A DNA stretch of 20,130 bases from UBA7359 sp963976795 (GCA_963976795.1 CAXBLT010000024.1:1-20130); one strand, 5' to 3'. Shown: positions 1-9,064, numbered from the stretch's first letter. Notes: a model not told the origin generated them from the sequence alone. Numbers and translations are program-made.

Positions 1-516
1 GGGTCGGTTGCTGCATATTAACATTTAAACCAACAACGAAAAGCGGACATCACTTTATTCAGCCCGGGTTGCATCAATCTACTAAATAAAGATGATGTTT
101 ATATCCTTAATAAGTGCTCCTTATGAGGTATGTTTAACCTATCTCCTTATGACTTGCCGAAGCATTCCTCTATTCCTTTGGTTGCGCAACATGAGCCTCG
201 GGGCCCCTTTAAGGGATGTGTTGCGAAAGCGCGTCAAGACATGACTGCATGAATGCAGGAGGTAGAACGAATCAGGAGACAGCGTCGAGGATTCTGTATG
301 CGTATACTATTAAAGAAGAATGTTGAGGGTATCGCGTAGCGACAAAATATTGGGATGCCCTTAGCCGCTTCGGACTCCTGTCCTCTCGCGACACTAATGC
401 CTCCATGTATGTCGTCTTTGGTTACTTATCTCTTGGACATGCAAAAATGTTTTGCACATGGATGCGAAAGAGAAGCGAACTCGCCATAAAGGCAAAATAG
501 ATAAAAAAATATTTAA
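1..516. other. Intergenic region without a convincing gene
   Basis: No long open frame or recognisable RNA gene is visible between the left edge and the msbA stop. Several small structures are present. CTCCTTATGA occurs twice as a direct repeat (117-126 and 143-152). GGGGCCCC lies at 200-207, inside a larger imperfect hairpin whose arms are near 184-192 and 216-225 (GCGCAACAT and ATGTGTTGCG). A short hairpin, GCAAAA-ATG-TTTTGC, lies at 441-455. On the minus strand, 487 down to 272 reads as about 70 codons interrupted by one stop at 422-424. That frame is basic and unlike any family I can name. The region could be a decayed gene, a dispersed repeat or a structured non-coding element. Confidence 0.5.
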
Positions 517-2265
517 CTACTGCTCACGAAACTGTACTTGATGCAGCCTCGCATAATGACTTTGTAGTTTTAATAAATCATCGTGTGTGCCTTGTTCAAC
601 GATATGCCCTTTATCTAATACGATAATATGATCTGCGTTCTCAATTGTAGATAAGCGATGCGCAATGATTAATGATGTACGGCCTTTCTTAACATTCTCT
701 AGTGCAGATTGAATATGTCGTTCTGAACGTGTATCTAGTGAAGAAGTTGCTTCATCTAAAATCAATAGCCTGGCATCTTTCAATAAGGCTCTAGCAATAG
801 CCAAGCGCTGACGTTGTCCTCCCGACAAACGCGTACCATCTTCACCAATAATAGTATCCATCTTCTCAGGGAGTTCATTGATAAACTCTGTTGCACAAGC
901 CGTTTCTGCCGCCGCCCAAATCGCATCATCCGACGCATCACTTAGATCACCATAGGCAATATTATTTCTTACACTATCATTAAACAGAACGACATCCTGA
1001 CTAACATAGGCGATATTTTTTCGTAGTGATAATAATGACCACTCTCTTATATCAATATCATCATAGAGTATTGTCCCTGCGGTCAACTCATAAAACCTCG
1101 GGATTAGATTAGCCAGTGTGGTCTTACCACTGCCTGATTCGCCAACCAGTGCGACAGTTTCACCCGGCTTGATAATCAAGCTTATAGAATCAAGAGCCTC
1201 AGTTTCTGCTTCGGGATAGCGGTATGAAACATTCTTGAATTCCAGTTTGCCCTTTACATCCACTAGATTCTTATCGCCCGATTGTGACTCGATATCTGTA
1301 TCCAGCAATTTAAATACACTTTCACAAGCAGCTAAACCTTTTTGTATATGTTCATTAACGCCTGCCAAGCGTTTCAACGGACCTAAGATCATTGCGATCG
1401 CGGCAAAGAATGAGACAAAGTCGCCAACAAGCAAACTATCTGAATTTGCCTGTTGGGTGGCGACATAAATAATAATGGCGAGAAGAAAAGCGGTAAATAT
1501 TTGTATTGCGGGGCCAGTTGCTACTGAAGCACTGACAAATTTCATGGCAAAACGGCGATGTGCGTTGATCGTATTGAAGAAACGTTTTTTCTCAACGTCC
1601 TGACCACCATACAACTTGATCACCTTTTGCGCATCGAAACACTCTGCTAGTACGTGATGGATATCGCCCATCGCATCCTGTACCTTGCGACTCATCTTAC
1701 GCAAACGACGCTTAATGATGGTTACTATAATGGCAATAATCGGCGCACCCAATAAGCATATTAAAGCCAAGGTCCAATCGATATAAAACATCCAGCCGAG
1801 TAAACCCATCACAGACAATGAATCTCTGACTATCGTTGAAATTGCATTGGTTGATGCTTCTTTTATCTGAGTTACATCATAGGTAAAACGCGACATTAAA
1901 TTACCAGAACGATTGCCATCATAGAAGCTGGTGGGATAATCTATCAAACGTGCAAACATCGCCTGCCGTAAATCCATGATCACCTTGTGGGCGACCCAAT
2001 CTAGAGATAAACCGCTGACATAAGCCGCCACTCCACGAACTGCAAATAAGCCGACAAACAAAAAGGGCATGCGAGCAATCGTATTGGGATCCTTGTCGAT
2101 AAAGGCACCATTCAAAAGCGGCTGCATCAAGGCTGGAATAGCGGGATCGGTTGCTGCAAGCACGATCATGCTGATGATAGATAATAAAAATACGCGCCAA
2201 TAGGGAACAACATGGCTTAACAGCCTACGATATAAGATAATATCTGTATTCATTGACGAGCCCAA
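517..2265 (-). CDS. msbA: Lipid A export ATP-binding/permease protein MsbA
   Basis: This inner-membrane ABC exporter flips lipid A-core from the cytoplasmic to the periplasmic leaflet and probably works as a homodimer. The 582 residues equal the length of E. coli MsbA. An N-terminal transmembrane domain (about residues 20-310) is followed by an ATPase domain with Walker A GESGSGKTT (375-383), the LSGGQ signature (480-484), Walker B LLILDEA with catalytic Glu505, and switch His536. The chosen start is a TTG at 2263-2265, because AAGGGGA (2271-2277 on the minus strand) lies 5 bases upstream. An ATG four codons in (2251-2253) is the alternative, but it has no well-spaced ribosome binding site. 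lpxK, which often follows msbA, is not downstream here. Family assignment is firm. Assignment to MsbA rather than a close exporter paralogue rests on overall similarity and length. Confidence 0.92.
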   Translation of the reverse strand: MGSSMNTDIILYRRLLSHVVPYWRVFLLSIISMIVLAATDPAIPALMQPLLNGAFIDKDPNTIARMPFLFVGLFAVRGVAAYVSGLSLDWVAHKVIMDLRQAMFARLIDYPTSFYDGNRSGNLMSRFTYDVTQIKEASTNAISTIVRDSLSVMGLLGWMFYIDWTLALICLLGAPIIAIIVTIIKRRLRKMSRKVQDAMGDIHHVLAECFDAQKVIKLYGGQDVEKKRFFNTINAHRRFAMKFVSASVATGPAIQIFTAFLLAIIIYVATQQANSDSLLVGDFVSFFAAIAMILGPLKRLAGVNEHIQKGLAACESVFKLLDTDIESQSGDKNLVDVKGKLEFKNVSYRYPEAETEALDSISLIIKPGETVALVGESGSGKTTLANLIPRFYELTAGTILYDDIDIREWSLLSLRKNIAYVSQDVVLFNDSVRNNIAYGDLSDASDDAIWAAAETACATEFINELPEKMDTIIGEDGTRLSGGQRQRLAIARALLKDARLLILDEATSSLDTRSERHIQSALENVKKGRTSLIIAHRLSTIENADHIIVLDKGHIVEQGTHDDLLKLQSHYARLHQVQFREQ

Positions 2266-2301
2266 ACTATTCCCCTTGTAAATCAGCGTGTTATATGGCT
2301 T

Positions 2302-2330
2302 ATAATGCCCGTGAGATTGAAATTGTGCAA
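2302..2330 (-). promoter_or_regulatory. Candidate msbA promoter
   Basis: Reading leftwards, TTGCAC (2325-2330) and CATTAT (2302-2307) are separated by 17 bases and lie 37 bases or more upstream of the msbA start. Each hexamer matches four of six sigma-70 consensus positions. This is the best-spaced pair I saw in the msbA-prkB divergent gap, but such pairs are common in AT-rich DNA. Confidence 0.3.
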
Positions 2331-2434
2331 TGCATTACGATAGAAGGCGCATCATAGCGCTGAGACTACGCTGTTAGACAAAATACGAAAATAAATCATA
2401 GAAGCAGCATTCTTCTGAGGATAATCTAAACACC

Positions 2435-3313
2435 ATGTCACACAAACATCCAATAATTGCCGTCACAGGTTCATCCGGGGCCGGTACCAGTATTGCCAGA
2501 GACGCATTTGAAACCATGTTTCGCAAGATCGGCATCCATCCCGCTTACATCGAGGGAGATTGTTTTCATCGATATGACAGGGCTGAAATGGAAAAACTGA
2601 GCGCAGAAGCAGAAGCGAAAGGAGAAAACCTGACCCATTTTGGACCTGAAGGTAATCTTTTTAGTGAGTTAGAGGCTTTATTCGAAGAATATGGTAAAAA
2701 GGGTAGCGGTAAACGTCGTTTTTATATCCATGATGTCAAGGAAGCATCTCAACATGGCTTGCCTCCCGGCTCAATAACCCCTTGGGAGCCTATTGAAGAG
2801 AATTCTGATTTACTTTTTTATGAAGGGCTACATGGTGGCTTGGTCACCGATGACGTTAATGTATGTCAACATGTTGATCTGTTAATAGGGTTCACTCCCA
2901 TTATTAATCTTGAGTGGATGCAAAAGATCCATAGAGACCGTGCACTCAGGGGCTATTCAACAGAAGACGCAACCAAATTGATTCTGGATCGAATGCACGA
3001 CTATATGCATTACATTACCCCCCAGTTCTCCCGTACAGATATAAACTTTCAACGCGTGCCGACGATAGATACATCGAACCCGTTCGCTGCTGACTATATA
3101 CCCAATAATGATGAGAGCTTCAGTGTCATTCATATAAGAAACCAGGAAAAAATCGAGGTTGATTTTCGTTACCTGTTGGAGATGCTTGAAGGCTCGATGA
3201 TGTCCAGCCCGGAGACAATTGTTGTCCCTGCAGGAAAAATGATATTTGCCATGCAACTGATACTGACGCCCTTGATAACCAAGCTATACAACCAAAAAGG
3301 CACCTTCATATAA
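2435..3313 (+). CDS. prkB: Phosphoribulokinase, proteobacterial class I type
   Basis: The enzyme phosphorylates ribulose-5-phosphate with ATP to give ribulose-1,5-bisphosphate, the RuBisCO substrate. The 292-residue protein matches the class I form known from Rhodobacter along its length. Visible elements are the P-loop GSSGAGTS (12-19), IEGDCFHRY with catalytic-base Asp42, EGLHGG, INLEWMQKIHRDRA, the PQFSRTDINFQRVP block and the C-terminal MQLILTPL. All key residues I can recall are kept, so an active kinase is likely. GAGG lies about 14 bases before the ATG, a rather long spacing. The gene heads a plus-strand trio with a ParA-like and a ferredoxin-reductase gene. Close homologues exist in bacteria lacking RuBisCO (E. 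coli prkB), so autotrophy is only suggested. No RuBisCO gene is in the window. Confidence 0.9.
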   Translation: MSHKHPIIAVTGSSGAGTSIARDAFETMFRKIGIHPAYIEGDCFHRYDRAEMEKLSAEAEAKGENLTHFGPEGNLFSELEALFEEYGKKGSGKRRFYIHDVKEASQHGLPPGSITPWEPIEENSDLLFYEGLHGGLVTDDVNVCQHVDLLIGFTPIINLEWMQKIHRDRALRGYSTEDATKLILDRMHDYMHYITPQFSRTDINFQRVPTIDTSNPFAADYIPNNDESFSVIHIRNQEKIEVDFRYLLEMLEGSMMSSPETIVVPAGKMIFAMQLILTPLITKLYNQKGTFI

Positions 3314-3361
3314 GATAAATGTTCATTTACAATCATTTGATAACAATGTTTTAATAGGCTT

Positions 3362-4021
3362 ATGCGCACCATACTGGTTCTAAACCCAAAAGGCGGAAGT
3401 GGCAAGAGTACACTGGCAACCAATATCGCCGCCTATTTTTCTATTAGTGGCAAAAAGGTAACACTGGCAGATTGCGACCCTCAAGGTTCTAGTCAGGATT
3501 GGCTAAATGCACGATCAGATAAGCAAAGTCCGATTAATAACGCCGTATTAGCAAAAGGTAGTTTGCAGATCCCGCAAGATACAGACATCCTGCTCATGGA
3601 TACACCTGCTGGCGTGACCGATAAAAGACTCAGCAAATTTCTCAGTCAGGCACAGACTATGGTAATGCCAGTCATTGCTTCGCCAATCGATATTCGTGCA
3701 GCTGAACGGTTTCTTGATGAGCTGTTTGCACTAAAGGGCTCCATTAATAATAAAATCAAAATTGCAACGGTTGCAAACCGTGTAAGAGAAGACACCTTGA
3801 TAGCTGCAAAACTTGAATACTACCTGGATAAGTTAAAACTGCCTGATGGTAAACGTTTGCCCTTTATGACGATGCTACGACAAAGCCAAAATTATATTCA
3901 TGCGGCTGAACGTGGTTTAAGTATATTTGAATTACCCCCATCAAAAACATACTATGACCGCGAACAATGGGAGCCTTTGCTCCGTTGGTTAAACAGTAGT
4001 AAAAGTCAGCCAAATAATTAA
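3362..4021 (+). CDS. Orphan ParA/MinD-family ATPase
   Basis: This is a deviant Walker-A ATPase of the ParA superfamily. Such proteins form ATP-dependent dimers on DNA or membrane and position plasmids, chromosomes or protein assemblies. The deviant P-loop is PKGGSGKST (9-17), with signature Lys10 and Lys15. The A' motif ADCDPQGS (36-43) and Walker B DILLMDTPAG (75-84) follow. At 219 residues it is the short form, without an N-terminal DNA-binding domain, and no ParB, McdB or MinE partner is beside it. It starts 48 bases after prkB and ends 45 bases before the reductase gene, which suggests co-transcription. AGG lies just before the ATG. The cargo is unknown. A McdA-like role near carbon-fixation genes is conceivable but not shown. 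Confidence 0.85.
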   Translation: MRTILVLNPKGGSGKSTLATNIAAYFSISGKKVTLADCDPQGSSQDWLNARSDKQSPINNAVLAKGSLQIPQDTDILLMDTPAGVTDKRLSKFLSQAQTMVMPVIASPIDIRAAERFLDELFALKGSINNKIKIATVANRVREDTLIAAKLEYYLDKLKLPDGKRLPFMTMLRQSQNYIHAAERGLSIFELPPSKTYYDREQWEPLLRWLNSSKSQPNN

Positions 4022-4066
4022 TCTCACCGCGTTACAGCATTACCTGTTGTTATCATAAAATTTGTT

Positions 4067-5077
4067 ATGTCATATAAAGCCAAAATTTCAGATCAAGATA
4101 TTCTTTTCGATATTGAAGAACATGAAACTATACTAGAAGCCGCCTTGCGCCAAGGACATGGTTTACCCTATGGTTGTCGCAATGGTGTTTGTGGTTCATG
4201 TAAAGCCGAAATAGTTTCCGGTGATGTTTCTTACCCTGACGGGGCACCTGATGGGCTCACAGAAAAGGATATCAAACAAGGCTCTGCTTTCCTGTGCAAG
4301 GCGAAGGCAAATAGTAATCTCATTATCAAGGCACGTACAATCGAGTCTGCCAGCGACATAAAAATCCGTCAGTTTCCCTGTCGAGTCACCAAGTGCGAAA
4401 AACTAAATGATGATGTTATGCGCTTGATACTCAATCTGCCAAAAACAGAACGGCTACAATTTCTTGCAGGTCAGTACATCGACATCCTTATGCAAGATGG
4501 CAAGCGCCGTTCATTTTCGTTGGCTAACGCGCCTGACCAAGACCAAATTCTGGAGTTACATATTCGTCATTATAATGGCGGCTTGTTTTCTGAGTACGCC
4601 TTTAAAGATCTGACTGAAAAAACACTCTTGCGCATAGAAGGGCCGTTAGGCCAATTTACGCTACACGAATCAGACAGACCTATTATAATGATTGCCGGTG
4701 GCACTGGATTTGCTCCCGTTAAAAGCCTGATCGAGTATTCCCTTAAAAACGATCTCAACCGACCTATTCAGTTTTATTGGGGTGCACGCACAGTTGCCGA
4801 TTTATACCTTAATGATATGGCTGAAGCATGGGCAAATAATTATGAACATGTTCAATATCATCCCGTATTATCTGAAACTGATAAACTGAATAGTTGGACG
4901 GGTAAAACAGGTTTTGTGCATGAGGCTGTACTAAAAGATCATGCCGACTTATCAGGTTATGATATTTATGCTTGCGGACCACCACCAATGGTCAATGCAA
5001 TTGTAGAATCATTCCCGACTAATGGTTTAAACAGAGACCAACTATTTTCAGATTCATTTGAATTTGCTGCTAATTAA
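4067..5077 (+). CDS. 2Fe-2S ferredoxin/FAD/NAD(P)H oxidoreductase
   Basis: This is a single-chain electron-transfer reductase that passes electrons from NAD(P)H through FAD to a plant-type [2Fe-2S] cluster. The ferredoxin domain (1-90) carries Cys37-x4-Cys42-x2-Cys45 and Cys77. The FAD domain has RSFSLAN (148-154), and the nucleotide domain has GGTGFAP (211-217) and CGPPPM (303-308). At 336 residues it fits the family often annotated as CDP-6-deoxy-delta-3,4-glucoseen reductase or as the reductase of an oxygenase. No oxygenase or deoxysugar gene is nearby, so the acceptor cannot be named. It is the third gene of the prkB cluster. Its stop codon overlaps the convergent hemY stop by four bases. 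No clear ribosome binding site is visible before the ATG. Confidence 0.88.
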   Translation: MSYKAKISDQDILFDIEEHETILEAALRQGHGLPYGCRNGVCGSCKAEIVSGDVSYPDGAPDGLTEKDIKQGSAFLCKAKANSNLIIKARTIESASDIKIRQFPCRVTKCEKLNDDVMRLILNLPKTERLQFLAGQYIDILMQDGKRRSFSLANAPDQDQILELHIRHYNGGLFSEYAFKDLTEKTLLRIEGPLGQFTLHESDRPIIMIAGGTGFAPVKSLIEYSLKNDLNRPIQFYWGARTVADLYLNDMAEAWANNYEHVQYHPVLSETDKLNSWTGKTGFVHEAVLKDHADLSGYDIYACGPPPMVNAIVESFPTNGLNRDQLFSDSFEFAAN

Positions 5078-6270
5078 TTTACGTTAGACATTCCTGTTGC
5101 CAACGTCAAACCTTTTTCATAGCATTCAGCGGCGGCTTCACGGTCGCCCTCCTGCTCATGTAATCGTGCAAATTCATAATAGGCTTCCGGGTTAGCCTGA
5201 ACATCTATACTCTCTCTCAAATAATCTCTGGCCTTACCCCACAATTGGTTGCGCATACAGATGCGTCCAAGTGTTAGTAATAAAACTGCATCTCGCGAAT
5301 GATTATTCAGCCATGATTCAGCCGTTGCCTGTTGTTTCGTCAAATCAGACCCGACCACAAGCCCATATAACCGGACTAACAGATTATCCCATTGACGTTT
5401 GAGTGCAGACTTCAATAGCACTTCGCAATCTGTTGTATCGGCAAACTTGAGTCGTTCCGAAACATACACTTCTATCAAATAAAAATGTTGTTTTAATTTC
5501 CGCGGTATATTAGTCCATATTGTATTTAGAGTTTGTTGATCCTTTCTAGTGCCGGCTTCCTTTAACAAGCCGGCATAAGCATCAAGTTGTTTTGCCTGAA
5601 TCTGCTCACGTGGATAGAGACTGGTTTTTTCAATTGATGGGATGATATTCAATACTGATTGCCAATCATTGAGATCAGTATAAGTTTCTAATAATAATTG
5701 TTTAACCTGAGTTTGGTTTGGTTCTTTATTTTGCAGGTGCTCTAAAGTTGCCAGTGCTTGCTCCGTTTGTAGTTCACTTAGCTGTAGTTCTGCTTGTGTG
5801 ATGCCTACAGCAAGGCTGGCATCGGGATTATTGTGATAGGCCAGACGCAAATATTCATCACGACGATCAACGGCATGTAATTCCTGTGCCGCTCGTGCCG
5901 CGCAAAGATAATTAACATAAGGTGCTCGACTGTATGGTGCAGCTTTACAAAAGTCACGTTCGGCCTGTTTCCAACGGCCCTCCGTCATATTAATTAAACC
6001 TTGCGTTAGATATTTTTCGGCACGTCTTTGATGTCGATGCTGACGCCAGGTTTTTATTTCCTTTGGTATTTCAAAAAATCGCACCAAACTGCGCACTGTA
6101 AAATAAGTTGTCAGAAAGGCCAAAAATAAAACAATCACAAACAAGGTTGCTGTAGTTTGTATCGTCCAACCCGAGATGGTCATCATGACGTACCCGGTAT
6201 CAGAACCGGCCAATGACCCAATTACAATAGCCAACAATAAGGCCAGTAGACTTAACAATAAGAATTTCAT
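5074..6270 (-). CDS. hemY: HemY, TPR-containing heme-biosynthesis-associated membrane protein
   Basis: This is the gammaproteobacterial HemY, an inner-membrane tetratricopeptide protein encoded with the heme genes. It is unrelated to the protoporphyrinogen oxidase also called HemY in Bacillus. The 398 residues equal the E. coli length. Two N-terminal membrane segments (about 1-21 and 38-58) precede a helical TPR-rich region. The last repeats are recognisable around GKARDYLRESIDVQANPEAY and the following AAAECYEKG. It is the last gene of hemCDXY, and its ATG overlaps the hemX stop as ATGA (6267-6270). The exact biochemical role is unsettled in the family, with scaffolding of heme enzymes proposed. 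Confidence 0.9.
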   Translation of the reverse strand: MKFLLLSLLALLLAIVIGSLAGSDTGYVMMTISGWTIQTTATLFVIVLFLAFLTTYFTVRSLVRFFEIPKEIKTWRQHRHQRRAEKYLTQGLINMTEGRWKQAERDFCKAAPYSRAPYVNYLCAARAAQELHAVDRRDEYLRLAYHNNPDASLAVGITQAELQLSELQTEQALATLEHLQNKEPNQTQVKQLLLETYTDLNDWQSVLNIIPSIEKTSLYPREQIQAKQLDAYAGLLKEAGTRKDQQTLNTIWTNIPRKLKQHFYLIEVYVSERLKFADTTDCEVLLKSALKRQWDNLLVRLYGLVVGSDLTKQQATAESWLNNHSRDAVLLLTLGRICMRNQLWGKARDYLRESIDVQANPEAYYEFARLHEQEGDREAAAECYEKGLTLATGMSNVN

Positions 6271-7355
6271 TGTATTGGTTCTAACTCATCATTATTAATG
6301 ACGCGACTAGTCTCATCTTGAGAACGGATAAGTGCACGAACCGATTCAAGTGATGAGCTAATATCCATGTGCGGAAACCCAAGTTCCAGATCTTTCATCT
6401 TGTTTAAAGAATCATAAATATTTTGAACGGCAGCATCAGACAAATCAAAATAATCATTTAACCAAGTCTCTATATGACCTATTGAGGCATGTAAATTATT
6501 TGTATCACGATTAAAGACAGCAAACCGGGCATTGGCTAATTCGAGTTTTAGGTTCGCCCGTAGAAAATATATTTCATCTGGCAATAAGCGAGCCTTATTA
6601 ACTTCTGTATCACGCGTTATTACAACCAGGCTTTTTAACTCTTCCCAAACCAGCACAAGAAAATGTTTTATTCCTGCTAATTCTACTTCGTTTTTCTGTG
6701 TCACTATTTCCTGCTTTTCAACAACAATATTCTCTTTGAGAGGAAGCTGGTCGACACGATTTATCAGATCCGATAAAAACAGACCTAAACCACTCAGGTC
6801 CGCCTGATTTATAGTTTTAAGTTCATTCATATCCGCGATTAATTGTTCGCGCACACTCAACACCACAGGATCACGCAGACCTGTTAATCTCGCATCTGCT
6901 GCTTCCATCGCTGATAACGCAGTTGCTACATCGTGATCGAGCTGAAGATTGTAACTGGCTATAATTAATAGGTGCTCAACTTCTGCAAGCGCATAATCTT
7001 CATTGATATGAATCTGTTGTTCGACAGGTTGGTTAACAGCCTCTGTCAACATTTCCTGATTTATAGCCAACTCGTCCAGTTTTTTTCTAAGCTCAAGGAA
7101 AGTTGAACTTGACTGCCTAATACGATTATCGACGTCAGCAAGAACACGCGTTTCAATAGAGCTTGTTGCCGCCAACTTTTCTCCAAGCATTACGATTTGT
7201 TGATAGCCGTAATAAAATGCGCCAGAAAAAATAAAAATAAAAAGTAACAGTAAAATTAAATAAGTTTTATTACCGCTGTTTTTAGTTTCAACTTCTTCAG
7301 TCATTTCAGGCTCATTATTTTCTTCCAATGCCTTGCCTTCTGTTTCTTCGCTCAT
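6267..7355 (-). CDS. hemX: HemX, membrane protein of the hem operon
   Basis: HemX-family protein of 362 residues with an acidic N-terminus (1-30), one membrane segment (about 31-50) and a long helical, coiled-coil-rich periplasmic part. Databases often label it a uroporphyrinogen III C-methyltransferase, but no SAM-binding motif is visible here, so I do not call it an enzyme. It lies 6 bases after hemD. The hemD stop TAG is part of the ribosome binding site (TAGGA, 5-6 bases before ATG), and its own TGA overlaps the hemY ATG. The arrangement implies tight translational coupling along the operon. Confidence 0.87.
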   Translation of the reverse strand: MSEETEGKALEENNEPEMTEEVETKNSGNKTYLILLLLFIFIFSGAFYYGYQQIVMLGEKLAATSSIETRVLADVDNRIRQSSSTFLELRKKLDELAINQEMLTEAVNQPVEQQIHINEDYALAEVEHLLIIASYNLQLDHDVATALSAMEAADARLTGLRDPVVLSVREQLIADMNELKTINQADLSGLGLFLSDLINRVDQLPLKENIVVEKQEIVTQKNEVELAGIKHFLVLVWEELKSLVVITRDTEVNKARLLPDEIYFLRANLKLELANARFAVFNRDTNNLHASIGHIETWLNDYFDLSDAAVQNIYDSLNKMKDLELGFPHMDISSSLESVRALIRSQDETSRVINNDELEPIQ

Positions 7356-7361
7356 TAATTC

Positions 7362-8141
7362 CTATTCTCCTACAAGATCCAAAAGTGCAGATAAAAGACC
7401 TTCGTCACTCTTATTTATGGCAATACTCGTATCTGAGACAAAGCCGGATTCTTTCGCAAGACTATCACTTCGAGCCGACATTAAAACTAGCGGCGTATTA
7501 AATAATTGCGACTGATCCGTCTCTAGCGTTAGCCGCAGAAGATTAGTAAGACCATCATTACTGGTGATAACAATCGCATCAGGCTTTATATCTTGCCATA
7601 TTTTATGACTATCCTTAACATCATATTCAGGTAAACAACGTTCATACACCTCAGCATAATCAACAGATGCTCCTCGTTTTCTTAGATTATCCGCTAAATA
7701 TTCACGTCCACCAACACCCCGTATAATCAGCGCTTTTTTACCATCCAGCGTTTCTTTCTGCATTTCTGGCAAATTTAGCAATGCTTCGCTATCGGCATGC
7801 ACGCCAGCATGAATTACACCCTTAATATTCAGGCCAGACAGAACTTCTGCCGTCCCGGCACCAATAGCAAAAACCTTTACATGAGTTGGCAATCCAACCG
7901 GATTCAAATAATGATTAAAAGTCATGTTTACAGCATTACGACTGACGAACACAATCAGGTCGTATCCGGAAATCGCATTACGTCTTATAAGTATATTCTC
8001 AGGATCTTTTACCGGCTGAATCTCGATTGTTGGGAAAACAATAACTTCTCCCCCATTAGCGGCAATTAAGTCACATAAATGACCTGCCTGAAGCTTTGGT
8101 CTGGTTACCAATATTCGTTTTTTATCTAATGTTACGCTCAC
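7362..8141 (-). CDS. hemD: Uroporphyrinogen-III synthase
   Basis: This cytosolic enzyme closes and isomerises the linear tetrapyrrole hydroxymethylbilane to uroporphyrinogen III, the precursor of heme, siroheme and cobalamin. The 259-residue protein shows the weakly conserved family landmarks: ILVTRP near the N-terminus, FVSRNAV around residue 65, FAIGAGTAEVL, IIRGVGGREYLADNLRKRG and ITSNDGLTNL. The start is GTG at 8139-8141, two bases after the hemC stop, with no obvious Shine-Dalgarno sequence, so translation is probably coupled to hemC. Sequence divergence is normal for HemD. Position between hemC and hemX makes the call secure. Confidence 0.93.
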   Translation of the reverse strand: MSVTLDKKRILVTRPKLQAGHLCDLIAANGGEVIVFPTIEIQPVKDPENILIRRNAISGYDLIVFVSRNAVNMTFNHYLNPVGLPTHVKVFAIGAGTAEVLSGLNIKGVIHAGVHADSEALLNLPEMQKETLDGKKALIIRGVGGREYLADNLRKRGASVDYAEVYERCLPEYDVKDSHKIWQDIKPDAIVITSNDGLTNLLRLTLETDQSQLFNTPLVLMSARSDSLAKESGFVSDTSIAINKSDEGLLSALLDLVGE

Positions 8142-8143
8142 GA

Positions 8144-9064
8144 CTAATGTATAAGTGCTTTTAATATCTCATCGGCACCACGTTCTAATAAATGTTCTGC
8201 TAACGTCGCACCGATCTCATCACGTTTTTCTATGCCACCGCTAAGCTCGGACTTGATTACTTCACTACCATCTATTTTTGCAACTAGCCCAACCATGTTT
8301 ATATCACTCCCCTTTATTGCGGCCTGTCCTGCAATGGGTAATTGGCAACCACCGAAAAGACGGCGACTGAACGCACGTTCTGTTTCAACGCAAAGCGATG
8401 TTTCACGATCATTAAGTGCTGCAATCAGGTCATGAACCTCCGTATCCCCGGCACGACATTCAATGCCAATAGCACCCTGTCCAATGGCAGGCAACAATAT
8501 TGATTCCGGTATTAATTCAGTTATGCGTTCCTTTAATCCAAGCCGTATGATGCCAGCAGCAGCGAGAATAATGGCATCATATTCACCGGCATCCAGTTTA
8601 CGCAAGCGCGTACCTACATTTCCCCTCAGGTCTTTTAACGTTATGTCGGGACGGGACGCTTTAACTTGAGATTGGCGCCGCAGGCTTGAAGTACCTAAAA
8701 CAGCACCTTCGGGAAGATCTTCGATATGCTTATAATTGTTAGAAATAAATACATCCCTGACGTCTTCCCGTTTCAAAATCACGGGAATAGCCAGCTCATC
8801 AGGTAAGTCGATGGTCACATCCTTCATTGAATGCACTGCGATATCAGCTTCCCCACATAATAATGCCTGCTCGAGTTCCTTTATAAACAACCCTTTTCCA
8901 CCAACAGCAACCAGCGGCGCATCAAGAAATCGATCCCCTTCTGTAGTCATACTCACCAGCTCAACATTCAAATCTGGGTGCAGGTTTATTAACTGTTGTT
9001 TGACATGTTCAGCCTGCCATAAGGCAAGAGGACTGTTACGTGTTGCTATTTTTAATGTATTCAC
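8144..9064 (-). CDS. hemC: Hydroxymethylbilane synthase (porphobilinogen deaminase)
   Basis: The enzyme polymerises four porphobilinogen molecules into hydroxymethylbilane on a covalently bound dipyrromethane cofactor. The cofactor-attaching Cys240 lies in FGGCQLPIAG, and the catalytic Asp82 is in HSMKDV. Other family blocks are IATRNSPLALWQA (N-terminus), TEGDR, GGKGLFIKELE, LGTSSLRRQSQ and LRGNVGTRL. Length is 306 residues, close to the usual 310. The start is GTG at 9062-9064. The next in-frame Met (residue 40) would remove the conserved N-terminus, so GTG is needed. It is the first gene of the hemCDXY operon, transcribed away from gshB across a 260-base gap. Confidence 0.97.
   Translation of the reverse strand: MNTLKIATRNSPLALWQAEHVKQQLINLHPDLNVELVSMTTEGDRFLDAPLVAVGGKGLFIKELEQALLCGEADIAVHSMKDVTIDLPDELAIPVILKREDVRDVFISNNYKHIEDLPEGAVLGTSSLRRQSQVKASRPDITLKDLRGNVGTRLRKLDAGEYDAIILAAAGIIRLGLKERITELIPESILLPAIGQGAIGIECRAGDTEVHDLIAALNDRETSLCVETERAFSRRLFGGCQLPIAGQAAIKGSDINMVGLVAKIDGSEVIKSELSGGIEKRDEIGATLAEHLLERGADEILKALIH

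Noticed and set aside
2435..3313. Phosphoribulokinase as proof of an autotrophic organism
   Set aside because: Homologous prkB genes occur in bacteria without RuBisCO, and no RuBisCO gene lies in the window.
5074..6270. HemY as protoporphyrinogen oxidase
   Set aside because: There is no FAD-binding GxGxxG motif. The protein has two membrane segments and TPR-like repeats, as in the unrelated gammaproteobacterial HemY.
6267..7355. HemX as uroporphyrinogen III C-methyltransferase
   Set aside because: This common database label does not fit: the protein has one membrane segment and coiled-coil sequence but no visible SAM-binding motif.
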